64,000 nt of DNA, from NCBI RefSeq assembly GCF_000332315.1, contig NZ_KB235933.1, forward strand, positions 464,013 to 528,012. Reading direction: 5' to 3'. Source of the stretch: Prochlorothrix hollandica PCC 9006 = CALU 1027 (GTDB lineage: Bacteria; Cyanobacteriota; Cyanobacteriia; Prochlorotrichales; Prochlorotrichaceae). A program made the position numbers and the translations under genes. Under the pieces are notes generated by a model that saw nothing but the letters and a program-made list of their open reading frames with translations, was not told where the DNA came from and did not search any database. Shown here in pieces: positions 8,425-17,958 of the stretch (position 1 is its first letter; each line of letters begins with the position of its first letter).

Positions 8425-9156
8425 TTGATGAACCATGGTTGTCCCTTTGAAGCCAAGGGATTTACCTCCGGTATTGATGAAAGTCAATCGCTTTATGACT
8501 TGGTGCGGGAACGGTTAATCCATCGTTTTCCATTGATTTCTGTGGGTTGGTTAAATCACCAAACGCCCCTAATTAAGTGGACCCAACCCAATGCTGATCT
8601 GGCGGTGCGGAACCTCATTGATTTGGGGGCTAAGGCGATCGTGATGATGCCCATTGGCTTTGCCACAGAAAACCATGAAACCCTGCTGGATGTGGAGCAT
8701 ATTATTGAACAGGTGAGCCGCCGTCACCCCCAGGTGACCTATGTGCAAATGCCCTGTGTCAACGATCATCCGGTATTTTTAGACATGGTGGCCCGGTGGG
8801 CAGAGACCCATATTGCTGACCTGATGGAGGCGGAACCCCGACGGGTGAAGCCCGGTCTCGCGGCCCAGGTGCAAGCAGCCCACAGTCCCGGCCACAGCCA
8901 CGGCCCTGGATCCAGCCACAGCCACGATCACCACAGCCACGATCACCACAGCCACGGTTCCAGTGCGGGCCACAGCCACGGTTCCAGTGCGGGCCACAGC
9001 CACGGTTCCAGTGCAGACCACAGCCACGGTTCCAGTGCGGGCCACAGCCACGGTTCCAGTGCAGGCCACAGCCACGATCATCCCAGTCACGACCCTGGCC
9101 ACTCCCACTCCAGCCATAGCCACAGCTCCGATACCGATCGCACCCACAGCCACTAA
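8425..9156 (+). CDS. Ferrochelatase-family protein, C-terminal half with His-rich tail
   Basis: This is a 243-residue ORF in the same frame as the preceding one (TTG at 8425; ATG at 8428). The domain part (1-140) matches the ferrochelatase C-half: a WLNHQTPLIKW segment, then DLGAKAIVMMPIGFATENHETLLDVE, where family members have a VPISFVS-x-H-IETL-type motif with a catalytic or metal-contacting His and Glu. After residue ~155 comes a Ser/Gly/His tail of HSHGSSAG units encoded by 24-bp near-identical DNA repeats. His-rich tails are known in cyanobacterial CbiX-type chelatases and are thought to store metal. In the ten codons before the start the reading is IGIILMNHG-like, which favours one ancestral fused gene. 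Confidence 0.6.
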   Translation: MMNHGCPFEAKGFTSGIDESQSLYDLVRERLIHRFPLISVGWLNHQTPLIKWTQPNADLAVRNLIDLGAKAIVMMPIGFATENHETLLDVEHIIEQVSRRHPQVTYVQMPCVNDHPVFLDMVARWAETHIADLMEAEPRRVKPGLAAQVQAAHSPGHSHGPGSSHSHDHHSHDHHSHGSSAGHSHGSSAGHSHGSSADHSHGSSAGHSHGSSAGHSHDHPSHDPGHSHSSHSHSSDTDRTHSH

Positions 9157-9280
9157 ACTGACCCTCTGGGCCGCAATACAATCTGTCTAAGGACAACAGA
9201 ACAAACTGTGGTGGCCATACCTTAAGGAGACAGGATTAGGATTTCAGCCCCCAGGGGCTGGAATCCTGGGCCTTCAATTG

Positions 9281-9420
9281 TCCCCCCTCGTTCGTAATAA
9301 CGACTTCAGTCGTTCCCCTCCAAAAAGCGATGAACCTGAGCGACTGAAGTCCCTACTACAAACCATTGCCTTAAGCTGTTTCCCCTCGTTTGTAATAACG
9401 ACTTCAGTCGTTCCCCTCCA
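9281..9420. repeat. Dispersed CGACTTCAGTCG inverted/direct repeats
   Basis: The block TCGTTCGTAATAACGACTTC plus AGTCGTTCCCCTCC occurs twice (about 9287-9321 and 9386-9420). Between them lies a reverse-oriented relative, GAGCGACTGAAGTCCCTACT (near 9338). Such ACTGAAGT palindromes are widely scattered in cyanobacterial genomes. No gene is seen in 9157-9658 apart from these. Confidence 0.7.
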
Positions 9421-9658
9421 GGAAGTAGGCTCAATCAAAAAATTTGCCGTTCAGTTAACAGTAACCTAGAAAAAATTGGCCTAGGAAAATAGCTGGATCT
9501 ACAGTAATTAGTCAAGCCGTCTGCATAAACCAGCCTTGAGATTTTGGAGGAAACCCTTGCCCTGTAGGCAGTCTCGATAGCTGGGCGGGGTTTCTCCGCG
9601 TCTACCAGGGTTTGGTCGAGTCTCGATCGTTGTTTGGATTGCTGTTTGGATACCTCCC

Positions 9659-12600
9659 ATGGTGAATGCCCTAAACCCGTCCTTGGCCCTAGTGATCCTG
9701 GTGGTACTGTCCCCCTTGCTGGGGGCATTGCCTTTAATTGACTGGATTACCCGTGGGCTGACGGGTAAGCGACTGGCCCAAGTGGGCACCGGCAATGTTA
9801 GCGTCTCAGCGGCCTTCTACCATGGGGGGCGCTGGGTGGGCATCTTGGCCGTACTGTCGGAGGCAGGCAAAGGGATGGCCGGGGTGCTATTGAGTCGGGG
9901 GTTAGGGCTGGGGGCGGGGTGGGAACTGGTGGCCCTGGTGGGCTTAGTGGCGGGGCGCTACTGGCTGGGCCAAGGGGCCGGCACCACCACCATGACCTGG
10001 GGTTACCTGCTCCATGACTGGGTTGCGGCCCTGGGGGTTGCGGCCATCAGTGGCTTGTATTTTGCATGGCAACGGCAGCGCCACCGCAGTCGCTGGGCCG
10101 TGTTGGTCTTGATTCCCCTGGCGGAATGGATCCGATCGCCCCAGGATCCCATTACCCTCACCGCTGCCTTAACCTTAAGTCTGTTAATGGGTTGGATTTA
10201 TTACCGCATGGCCGATGACTTGGATCTAAGCAACCACGGCGTTCAGGGCCGAACCCGATCGGTCTTTCGCTTTTTCCAGGGGAAAACACCCCCGACTTCC
10301 CCGTCTGCCGTTTCCCCCCCGCCCCGCCGCATCCTCAGCCTGGACGATCGCCTCGACCCCCAGCAGGTGGGAGCCAAAGCCGCCACCCTCTCCCAACTCA
10401 AACGCTGGGGCTATGGGGTGCCCCCCGGTTGGGTCTTGCCAGCGGGGCTACCGGGGCGATCGATCCTGGCGCGGGTGCAACCGTCCCCCCAGCAGCCCTG
10501 GGTGGTGCGATCGTCGGCGGTGGGGGAAGACGGAGAACAGGCTTCGGCGGCAGGCCAATATCAGTCGGTGTTGCAGGTGACCTCCCCTGAGGCACTCCTA
10601 GAGTCCATTGACCAAGTTCGCGACAGCTACCACCGGGCCACCGCTGCCCAATATCGCCGCGATCGCGGTGTGGCGGAAGCCCCCATGGCGGTCTTGGTGC
10701 AACGGCAGGTGAGGGGGCAACTGTCGGGGGTGGCCTTCAGTCGGGATCCCCTGGAACCAGGGGCGGCCTGGGTCAGCATCGAAGCCCTGCCAGGGACAGC
10801 GGAGGCGGTGGTGTCGGGCCAGCACACGCCCCAGGAATATCGCATCGTGCCCCCCGCTTCAGCGGCATTGAACGCACCGGAGCCTGCACTGGATCCTGCA
10901 CCGGATCCTGATGCTGAACCCAGCCCCCTGGATGCCGCGATCGCCGCCATTTTGAACCCCGTGGCCAGCCTCGCCCGTGACCTGGAACAGCGTTACCATG
11001 GCATCCCCCAGGATTTGGAATGGAGCCACGATGGTCAGGATCTCTGGCTCCTCCAGGCCCGCCCCATCACCACCCTGCAACCCCTGTGGACCCGCAAAAT
11101 TGCCGCAGAAGTGATCCCAGGGGCGATTCGTCCCCTCACCTGGAGCCTGAACCAGCCCCTGACCTGTGGGGTTTGGGGGGAACTGTTCCAACGGGTTTTG
11201 GGCAGTCGCGCCCAAGGTCTCGCCTTCCAGGCCACCGCCACCCTCCACAACTCCCACGCCTATTTCAATGCTTCCCTCCTGGGGGAGATTTTTCTGCGCA
11301 TGGGCCTGCCCCCGGAAAGTCTGGAATTTTTGACCCAAGGCGCAAAATTTAGCAAACCGCCCTTGGCCAGTACCCTCAGCAATGTGCCCGGTTTGCTGCG
11401 GCTGTTGCAGTGGGAATGGCAGTTGGAACGGGACTTTCGGCGGGACGATCGCCAGCACTTCCAACCGGCTCTCCAGAGGCTGCTGACCCAGGATTTTAGT
11501 TCCGGTAATCTGAGTTCCGGTAATCTTAGTCCCGGTAATCTTAGTTCCGGTAATCTGAGTTCCGGTAATCTGAGTTCCGGTAATCTTAGTCCCGGTAATC
11601 TTAGTCCCGGTAATCTTGATGCCTGGGACCCCGCTGCCCTGGGGCAACGCCTCGACGACATCCGCGCCCTGCTGCCCCGCATCACCTATTACCAAATCCT
11701 GGCTCCCCTCAGCTTTGCCCTGCGCCGTGCCCTGGGGGGGGTGGCCGATGAAGCCCTGGATCAAAGCTCCTTGCCGGAGGTGGCGGCGTTGCGATCGCTG
11801 CAACACCTCGCCCAGACCCTGGGCCAACACCTGCACCAGCATCAGCAACCCCTCCCCCAAACCCCCCAGGACTTACGTCACCGCCTCCACGCCTGTCCCG
11901 GTGGAGCCGATCTCTGGCACACCGTAGAAGATTGCATCCAAACCTATGGCTATTTGAGTGATGTGGGCACTGACATCGCCGTGACCAACTGGCGGGATGA
12001 TCCCACCCCGGCCCATCGCCTTTTGCTGCAATTTATCCAGTCTCCCCCGCCGCCCCCCCGATCGGTCACGCCCCAGGGCAAGGCCCGCTGGTTGCAGCCT
12101 CGCCTCCGCCTCAAGGGGCAGGTGGCCCAGGTTTATTTGCAACTGCTGGGGGAGGTGCGCCGCAGTCTGCTGGCCTTGGCCCAGATTTGGGTGGCCCAGG
12201 GCTGTTTGCCCCAGGGGGAGGATCTGTTTTTTCTGACCTTCGATGAAGTGCGCCAAGGCATTGATCAGGGGGGTCTGACCTCTGGGGCGATCGCCCAAAG
12301 CCACCAGCGCCGGGAACAGTGGCAGCGGGATCAGGAGCAGCCGGTGCCCTTTATGGTCTATGGATCCCAACCGGTGCGAGGCCGATCGCAGCCCTCTGCC
12401 GCCCCGGGTTCCGGTGTTTTACAGGGCATTGGAGCCAGTGCCGGACAGGTGCAAGGGGTGGTGCAGGTGGTGCGGAACCTGCAACAGTGGCCGGAGGTGG
12501 ATGATCAGACCATTCTGGTGGTGCCCTATACCGATGCGGGTTGGGCACCGCTGCTGGCCCAGGTGGCGGGGGTGATTGCGGAAACGGGGGGACGGTTGTC

Positions 12601-12742
12601 CCATGGGGCGATCGTGGCGCGGGAGTATGGCATCCCAGCGGTGATGGGGGTACCGGAGGCAACCCAAGTGTTCCACACGGGACAGCGGGTCTGGCTAGAT
12701 GGGGCAGCGGGCACCGTCAGGATTTTAGCCACTCCTAACTAA
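9659..12742 (+). CDS. PlsY-like acyltransferase domain fused to a PEP-synthase-like protein
   Basis: This is a 1027-residue fusion. Residues ~5-195 are a multi-pass membrane domain like PlsY (glycerol-3-phosphate acyltransferase, acyl-phosphate dependent), including [15 protein letters not shown] (43-57) at the place of the family GSGNxGATN motif. Residues ~220-475 are a PEP/pyruvate-binding ATP-grasp domain ([21 protein letters not shown]). Residues ~920-1025 are the swivelling phosphohistidine domain with [19 protein letters not shown] and the likely phospho-acceptor His982. No C-terminal PEP-binding TIM barrel follows, so it cannot be a complete PEP synthase. A 5-residue [10 protein letters not shown] repeat (~616-655), encoded by a 15-bp DNA repeat, lies in the linker. 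The combination suggests phosphotransfer linked to lipid or membrane metabolism; the substrate is unknown. Confidence 0.8.
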   Translation: MVNALNPSLALVILVVLSPLLGALPLIDWITRGLTGKRLAQVGTGNVSVSAAFYHGGRWVGILAVLSEAGKGMAGVLLSRGLGLGAGWELVALVGLVAGRYWLGQGAGTTTMTWGYLLHDWVAALGVAAISGLYFAWQRQRHRSRWAVLVLIPLAEWIRSPQDPITLTAALTLSLLMGWIYYRMADDLDLSNHGVQGRTRSVFRFFQGKTPPTSPSAVSPPPRRILSLDDRLDPQQVGAKAATLSQLKRWGYGVPPGWVLPAGLPGRSILARVQPSPQQPWVVRSSAVGEDGEQASAAGQYQSVLQVTSPEALLESIDQVRDSYHRATAAQYRRDRGVAEAPMAVLVQRQVRGQLSGVAFSRDPLEPGAAWVSIEALPGTAEAVVSGQHTPQEYRIVPPASAALNAPEPALDPAPDPDAEPSPLDAAIAAILNPVASLARDLEQRYHGIPQDLEWSHDGQDLWLLQARPITTLQPLWTRKIAAEVIPGAIRPLTWSLNQPLTCGVWGELFQRVLGSRAQGLAFQATATLHNSHAYFNASLLGEIFLRMGLPPESLEFLTQGAKFSKPPLASTLSNVPGLLRLLQWEWQLERDFRRDDRQHFQPALQRLLTQDFSSGNLSSGNLSPGNLSSGNLSSGNLSSGNLSPGNLSPGNLDAWDPAALGQRLDDIRALLPRITYYQILAPLSFALRRALGGVADEALDQSSLPEVAALRSLQHLAQTLGQHLHQHQQPLPQTPQDLRHRLHACPGGADLWHTVEDCIQTYGYLSDVGTDIAVTNWRDDPTPAHRLLLQFIQSPPPPPRSVTPQGKARWLQPRLRLKGQVAQVYLQLLGEVRRSLLALAQIWVAQGCLPQGEDLFFLTFDEVRQGIDQGGLTSGAIAQSHQRREQWQRDQEQPVPFMVYGSQPVRGRSQPSAAPGSGVLQGIGASAGQVQGVVQVVRNLQQWPEVDDQTILVVPYTDAGWAPLLAQVAGVIAETGGRLSHGAIVAREYGIPAVMGVPEATQVFHTGQRVWLDGAAGTVRILATPN

Positions 12743-12743
12743 T

Positions 12744-12843
12744 GGGCACCTCGAAAAATCCAAATTATCGCCCCTGTACCAACGCAAGAATAGGGGTTGT
12801 GGCGGGCGGCGAAGCCGCCCGCCACAATTAATCGAGGTGACCC
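12744..12843 (+). repeat. Palindromic repeat family B, copy 3
   Basis: It begins one base after the TAA of the PlsY/PEP-synthase fusion. Its ends match the other copies, but the inner stem is TTGTGGCGGGCGGC/GCCGCCCGCCACAA instead of the GGGTTGGGC version: both arms changed together, which preserves pairing. Confidence 0.85.
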
Positions 12844-12861
12844 AACCCTAGGCGGCTAACT

Positions 12862-13638
12862 TTAGGCGGCTAACTTTTTCTGCACGGTTTCGATAAATTC
12901 AAATTCAGGGGCTAGCACCTCACGGGCTGCTGCTAAGTCCGCTGGACTGAGGTCTAGTGTCCCGGCAAAGGAGCGATCGCGGCGTTCCGTCAGGGATAGC
13001 TGGAGCCGTTGATTAATTCGCCCTAAATCTTCGCTGAAACTCTCCGTAAAACAGACAATGGAGCATTGCAGCACTCGATCGACAGCTTCATCAACCTGAC
13101 CGTTTTTTGAAAACATTTTTAGTTGATGAATAATGGTTTTTTGGGGAATGCGATCGAGAAAATCTTGGAAAGAATTGCCTAGGTTTAAGGCTTCCTTACT
13201 CACTTCCTGATAGAAGGGTTCTTGCTGTTTAGCTTGGGGACTATTCTTAATGTAAAGTAAATAGCGATAGTAGGATAACAAGCGGGATAAGGGATCCCTT
13301 AAAATTGTTATGGTAAAGGTTTCCTTGGGTAACTGAAGGCGGTGGGCAGGGTTATGGGAATTGCCGTAAAAGTAATTGCCTTGATTAATTAAACTCGGCT
13401 GGTGACGGACAAAAATCAGACCTTTTCGACATACTTGGCATCGTCGTCCCATACTCTGAAGATTGAGACCGGCCAAACTCCAAAATGCTGTGTTTAAACT
13501 AGTTCCTGCTGATTTTCGGATGTGGTAGTGGTAAATGCGACGGTAGTTGTCCGGAAGCTGATATTTTGAGGTATACCAGCGCAATTGTAATTGATTTAAG
13601 ACGTGTTTAACCCTTGCTTTTATTGTCATGATAATCAA
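12862..13638 (-). CDS. Sulfotransferase family 2-type protein
   Basis: This 258-residue protein would transfer sulfate from PAPS to a glycan or lipid. The 5'-phosphosulfate loop is IYHYHIRKSAGTSLNTAF (residues ~35-52), and the 3'-phosphate-binding motif is TITILRDPLSRLLSYYRYL (~108-126), the arrangement of carbohydrate (heparan/chondroitin-like) sulfotransferases. A CxxC pair (~68-71) may be structural. The Met at codon 4 is an alternative start. It belongs to a group of four minus- and plus-strand genes (two sulfotransferases, two glycosyltransferases) between 12.8 and 17.5 kb, which suggests sulfated surface polysaccharide or glycolipid synthesis. Confidence 0.75.
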   Translation of the reverse strand: MIIMTIKARVKHVLNQLQLRWYTSKYQLPDNYRRIYHYHIRKSAGTSLNTAFWSLAGLNLQSMGRRCQVCRKGLIFVRHQPSLINQGNYFYGNSHNPAHRLQLPKETFTITILRDPLSRLLSYYRYLLYIKNSPQAKQQEPFYQEVSKEALNLGNSFQDFLDRIPQKTIIHQLKMFSKNGQVDEAVDRVLQCSIVCFTESFSEDLGRINQRLQLSLTERRDRSFAGTLDLSPADLAAAREVLAPEFEFIETVQKKLAA

Positions 13639-13686
13639 CGTTAATGTGCATAATTCTACCCCTGATTCGTGCCACTATCAGCGTTA

Positions 13687-13789
13687 TACAGCAGTCCGAA
13701 ATCGGTCGTGTGGTGTCCGTCTTCCGGGCGCACACTACACCAAGGGTTTCAGTAATCGAGATTCTTACAACTGATTTAGGATTGCTGTA
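13687..13789 (-). repeat. 103-bp MITE-like element, copy 2 (reverse)
   Basis: This copy has the same length and ends (TACAGCA...TGCTGTA) as the others but is the most diverged, with an imperfect inner hairpin. It lies between the two sulfotransferase genes. Confidence 0.85.
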
Positions 13790-13807
13790 GCGCTCTAAAA
13801 CCAGCCT

Positions 13808-14764
13808 TTATAGGCTAGTATAACCTAACTGATGGGCCAGGGGATTGACAGCCCTCCGGAGCGTTTTGATCTGGTGTGGGGATAAGGGTGTTGTTTGCCG
13901 TTGGGAGCCAATCTTGCGATCCATGGCCTCGGCCTTGAGGTTTAAATCTAAATAATCTGACAATTGATCGACGGCGGGAGAACCTGCACAAAAGTCTTCA
14001 TATTTAATCAAGAGACCATCAACCTGTTGGTAACCCGCTTGGTAACCCTCCACCATTTCCCGCCACAGGGTTCCAAAGACTTGGGGAGTGGGCACAGGCA
14101 CATCGGGCCAACGCAGGTACAGATCCCGCCAAGTATGGCAGGATTGATAGGCTTTATAGGGGTTGCGATAGAGGAATAAAAATTTGGCACGGGGAAACAG
14201 CCATTTTAAGTAATAGGCATGATCCATGGAGAGGCGCACTTCCTTAATGCCCCACCGTTCAAACCCCCGATCGAGGGCGGGCTGACCATAAAGGCTGTGG
14301 TAAAACCCCCGGTGAGCTGTGATCAAGGTTTGCAATTCTGGATAGAGATTAGCGGTCCAGCGGCGATCGAACTGGTCTTCACTATCCCGAAAATTGGGGG
14401 AGTCGATAAAGTAGTCCTCTGGGGGAAATTGAGCCGTAAACGATCGCAGAGAATTGCCTAAAGATTGAACTAGATTACTTTTATGGAAGGGTTCGCCCCA
14501 AATCAAAACCCGGCGATCGGAATTAATTAGCCGTTGCAGCAGGGTGGAACCCGATTGCCATTGGGCCGAAAAAATAAAAATCGGGCGATGGGGACTATCA
14601 GGGGGTCTCAGTCCCCACCGTGTTTCTAATCCTTGGATAGCCGCTGCAATGGTCTGCACCCCATCCCGTTGTTCCTGGTACCAACGGCGACTAGCCCGTT
14701 CCTCTAGCCAGGATTGGGGTAATACGGTTTTAAGGAATGCCTTGATCGTTGTTAAAGAGGTCAA
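13808..14764 (-). CDS. Sulfotransferase (Sulfotransfer_1/3-like)
   Basis: This 318-residue PAPS-dependent sulfotransferase has the 5'-PSB loop in IFIFSAQWQSGSTLLQRLI (residues ~62-80; family consensus RSGSTLL), followed by WGEPF, and the 3'-PB region FLFLYRNPYKAYQSC (~195-209). These motifs place it in the bacterial glycan/lipid sulfotransferase group rather than in the cytosolic small-molecule group. It lies 34 bp downstream of a glycosyltransferase gene on the same strand, so the two are probably co-transcribed. No membrane helix is evident; it is probably cytoplasmic. Confidence 0.8.
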   Translation of the reverse strand: MTSLTTIKAFLKTVLPQSWLEERASRRWYQEQRDGVQTIAAAIQGLETRWGLRPPDSPHRPIFIFSAQWQSGSTLLQRLINSDRRVLIWGEPFHKSNLVQSLGNSLRSFTAQFPPEDYFIDSPNFRDSEDQFDRRWTANLYPELQTLITAHRGFYHSLYGQPALDRGFERWGIKEVRLSMDHAYYLKWLFPRAKFLFLYRNPYKAYQSCHTWRDLYLRWPDVPVPTPQVFGTLWREMVEGYQAGYQQVDGLLIKYEDFCAGSPAVDQLSDYLDLNLKAEAMDRKIGSQRQTTPLSPHQIKTLRRAVNPLAHQLGYTSL

Positions 14765-14797
14765 GATAATTAATCCGAAGTAGAGAGGACAACGCAG

Positions 14798-16033
14798 TTA
14801 GGGGTTTAACCGCTTCCGTGATCCTGCCGGTGGTGTGGGGTGTTGGCCAGCAATGCGATCGTCGGCAAAGGATCTAATTTTTTTAATTCGATTTTCCCAA
14901 GAGAATTGGTTGGAAAATTTGATATTGATCCCATAACCATCACTGCGGTAGGGATAGGTTTGGAGGGCGATCGCCAGAGCTTCCTGGAATGCTGCGGGAT
15001 TGCTGGGTTCCGCCCAAACTGCGGCTAAAGACTCCGTGGTAAAGGGTTTGAGGGGGGGGATTATCGTCGAGACGAGGGGGGTGCCCGATGCTAAATATTC
15101 AAAAAACTTGAGGGGGGAGGTGAAGGTGGCCGCTTCATTGAGCAAATGGGGATATAACACCAGATCAACCCCTTGTAATAAACTCACGAGGCGATCGTGG
15201 CCCAGATGCCCCAAAAAGTTAGCATTGGTCGCTCCTTTAGCGTGGGCTTGCTGTCGATAATGGTGGATCTGATCGGGTTTACCCCCGGCAAAAATAAAGG
15301 CCACCTTGGGAAATTGGGGTGCAATATCCAGCAGCAAATCAACACCCTTAAAGCGGTGTAACGCTCCACAGTATAAGACCAGGGACTGATAGCGGGAAGC
15401 CAGCAGGGTGTTGCGCCAAGTTGCGGCGGCGGTGGCGTGACGCTCCTGGAACCGTTGATTAAAGCCGAGATGGAGCTGTAATAGTTTATCCTCCGGCATT
15501 CCCCGCGCCAGCATATCAGTTCGCACAGGATCAGACAGGGTGACAGCGGCGGTAAAAAACGGACTGTGGACAATGGCTGGATCAAAGGCAGTTTGGCCAT
15601 AATGCTCCTGCTCAAAAATGACATAGGTACCATGGCGAACTGCTGCCTTAACAGCATTCCAATTATTAGTTTGGAGGATATAAGTCTGGCGTAGAAAATG
15701 CCAGGGAAGATAATACTTACACACTAAACTGCTGACATTGGTGAAGCGACCCTTCCCCACCCCAAAGGGCCAAGGAATAGCCAGGGGAATCACCTTAAGC
15801 TGAGGTTGCAAACCATAGACGTTAACGATCTCGGTGGTGGGTGACTGGGGATGAAAAGGGCTAAACCATCGCCAAGGCCGCAGGGCATCTTTGCCTTGTT
15901 GCAAATAAATTAAGAGGGCATCATGGCCTACATTAGCAGCAGCATTGGCATGTTGGGTTGCAGTCACCAAATAGGCCGCTGATTGGGGCAATGTTGCTTC
16001 GACATAGAAGACATAGCGCGATCGTAGGGGCAT
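14798..16033 (-). CDS. Glycosyltransferase, GT4-like (GT-B fold)
   Basis: This is a 411-residue GT-B protein. The C-terminal half has the nucleotide-sugar site typical of GT4: LVLYCGALHRFKGVDLLLD (~215-233), FAGGKPDQ, then GHLGHDRLVSLLQGVDLVLYP and a Lys-Phe-Phe-Glu-Tyr segment with SGTPLVST (~320-335), where the E-x7-E donor motif normally lies. The N-terminal half is the acceptor domain. It is the first gene of a minus-strand pair with the sulfotransferase at 13808-14764. It probably builds a surface glycan or glycolipid; the sugar is unknown. Confidence 0.8.
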   Translation of the reverse strand: MPLRSRYVFYVEATLPQSAAYLVTATQHANAAANVGHDALLIYLQQGKDALRPWRWFSPFHPQSPTTEIVNVYGLQPQLKVIPLAIPWPFGVGKGRFTNVSSLVCKYYLPWHFLRQTYILQTNNWNAVKAAVRHGTYVIFEQEHYGQTAFDPAIVHSPFFTAAVTLSDPVRTDMLARGMPEDKLLQLHLGFNQRFQERHATAAATWRNTLLASRYQSLVLYCGALHRFKGVDLLLDIAPQFPKVAFIFAGGKPDQIHHYRQQAHAKGATNANFLGHLGHDRLVSLLQGVDLVLYPHLLNEAATFTSPLKFFEYLASGTPLVSTIIPPLKPFTTESLAAVWAEPSNPAAFQEALAIALQTYPYRSDGYGINIKFSNQFSWENRIKKIRSFADDRIAGQHPTPPAGSRKRLNP

Positions 16034-16070
16034 CCGTTGTTCACCCAGGCCGAACCTTCAGCCGTGATTA

Positions 16071-16173
16071 TACAGCAACCCTAAATCAGTTGTAGGCATC
16101 TCGATGGCTGAAACCCTTGGTGTGGTGTGCCCCCGGAGGGGGCACACCACACGACCCATTTAGAACTGCTGTA
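16071..16173 (+). repeat. 103-bp MITE-like element, copy 3
   Basis: The ends TACAGCAACCCTAAAT/ATTTAGAACTGCTGTA and the length are conserved. The hairpin tip reads CCCCCGGAGGGGG, the reverse complement of the tip in copy 1. It lies between the two divergent glycosyltransferase genes. Confidence 0.9.
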
Positions 16174-16394
16174 GCAGCCCTGTTCTCAGGATCCGGGAAA
16201 AATGAAGCTGTGATCAACGAGGCTGTGATCCCAGAGCCATCATTGCTAGGATAGAGCGCTAGGATAGAGCGGCAGTCATGGCTGGGAACCGGCGATCGGC
16301 CCTAATTTCGACCCGTTGCCCTTTTCTCCAGCCATTGCCCTATGTTGAACCCCCCGTTTATGTTTCACCCCCGTTGCGGTTGCCATCGCTCTCC

Positions 16395-17546
16395 ATGCCT
16401 AACCCTGATCCCGTGAACCCCAGCCGCCCCAGCCTCGCCTTGTATTACCCCTACTTTCTGGGGGGTGGAGCCGAGGCGGTCTGTCTGTGGATGATTGAAG
16501 CCCTGAAACAGCGCTATGCCCTGACCCTGTTTACCCTCGTTTCACCCCGTTGGTCCCACCTCAACGCCATGTATGGGACCCACATTGAGGATCATGAGGT
16601 GGTTGTTCAGGCACTGGTGCCGCAAAAACTGGGTTCGATCGTTCATTTTTGGGTGGCCAATAATCCAGACTGTCGGAAGATTGCGATCCATTGGGTACTG
16701 CGGTATTTCAAGGCCAAAACCGCCCGCTATGCAGGGGTGATTTCCGGTTACAATGGCGCTGATTTAGGTCGTCCCGGTATTCAGTATGTCCATTGGGTGA
16801 AGGTCTTAGAAGGAGACCGAAAACGATATAACCGCATTTCTAATTTCTCCCTGGATCGATTGCGACAAAACCTGTCCCTTGTTAATTCAGATGTTGTTGC
16901 CCAGGCCGTGGCAAAAAATTATGGCACAGCCTCCCAGATCCTCTATCCGCCGGTGGTGATTCCGGTGGTTAATGTGCCGTGGACTGAGAAAACCGACAGT
17001 TTTATTTGCAGTGGGCGACTAGTGGCGGCCAAGGCTCCCCATCGTGTCATTGAGATGGTCAGCCAGGTACGGCAGCAGGGCCAGAACGTCCATCTTCACC
17101 TGACAGGGGGCGGCGGTGGCATGTATGCCCAGAAATACCAACGCTTTTTAGGGCAACTAATTCGCGATAACCCAGCCTGGATTACCCTCCACGAAAACCT
17201 GAGCTATGGTGCCTATGTGGATCTGCTGTCCACTTGTCGCTATGGCATTCATATTAAACAGGAACCCTTTGGCATTGTGGTGGCGGAAATGCTCAAGGCG
17301 GGCATTATTCCCTTTGTGCGATCCAAGGGGGGCCAGGTTGAAATTGTGGGTTCCCAGCCGGAATTATTGTTTGACGATGAAACCGATGGCGTGGCCAAGA
17401 TTCTAGCGGTCCTGCAAAGTCCCGATCTCCAACACCAGCTACTGACTCGTTTACACGATCGCAAAGTCTTATTTTCCAGCGATCGCTTCTGCCAAGAAAT
17501 GACAACGGTGGTCGATCGCTACCTCCAGACCCCACACCCTGGTTAA
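16395..17546 (+). CDS. Glycosyltransferase, GT4 family
   Basis: This 383-residue protein is read from the ATG at 16395; an in-frame start at 16278 would add 39 Pro-rich residues that do not look like family sequence. The N-terminus SLALYYPYFLGGGAEAVCLWMIEAL is the canonical acceptor-domain start of GT4 enzymes (GGAE loop). The donor site follows: FICSGRLVAAKAPHRVIEMV, HLTGGGGGM, then YVDLLSTCRYGIHIKQEPFGIVVAEML with the E-x7-E motif (EPFGIVVAE), and SKGGQVEIV. It is divergent from the other glycosyltransferase gene and probably acts in the same sulfated-glycan cluster. Confidence 0.85.
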   Translation: MPNPDPVNPSRPSLALYYPYFLGGGAEAVCLWMIEALKQRYALTLFTLVSPRWSHLNAMYGTHIEDHEVVVQALVPQKLGSIVHFWVANNPDCRKIAIHWVLRYFKAKTARYAGVISGYNGADLGRPGIQYVHWVKVLEGDRKRYNRISNFSLDRLRQNLSLVNSDVVAQAVAKNYGTASQILYPPVVIPVVNVPWTEKTDSFICSGRLVAAKAPHRVIEMVSQVRQQGQNVHLHLTGGGGGMYAQKYQRFLGQLIRDNPAWITLHENLSYGAYVDLLSTCRYGIHIKQEPFGIVVAEMLKAGIIPFVRSKGGQVEIVGSQPELLFDDETDGVAKILAVLQSPDLQHQLLTRLHDRKVLFSSDRFCQEMTTVVDRYLQTPHPG

Positions 17547-17958
17547 CTGACCAACGATGCTGCCTGGGGCGGGGTTTCCCTGGCCCTACCGGGTTTCGGT
17601 GGGTTTCGGTGGGTTTCGGTGTCAGGTTTCCTGATCCTGCCGGTGGTGTGGGGCTGGCACGTTGTGTCCTGGTTGTGTCCTGGTTGTGTCCTGGTTGACT
17701 GATACAAGATGGTCGCTGTAGGTTGGGTAGAGCCTTGCGAAACCCAACACAACCATTATCGCTACAGGGACAGCGACCCGCTTTTGTCAGTCAGCCAAGG
17801 GTTGGGGTGGGGTTGACCTGTGACTCACCGCAGAAGCTGGAAAGACTTCGAGGGGTGGGTACACAGTAGCTCCCCAGGGCAAAACCTTGGGCAGACCTGA
17901 AAGCCTAGAGTATGCTGCTAAACAGGACCACTGCACCGAACCAACCCCTAACCCAACC
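17547..17958. other. Repeat-rich leader of parAB
   Basis: The stretch holds tandem GGTTTCGGTG units (~17590-17620), three GTTGTGTCCTG units (~17659-17695) and a dispersed cyanobacterial motif TAGGTTGGGTAGAGCC/GCGAAACCCAACA (17719-17750). The 35 bp at 17845-17879 resemble 20739-20773, upstream of another gene. No protein-coding gene is seen. Confidence 0.5.

Noticed and set aside
9196-9653. Possible gene in the gap before the PlsY fusion (9157-9658)
   Set aside because: Only dispersed repeats and short unrelated frames are seen; no coding signature.
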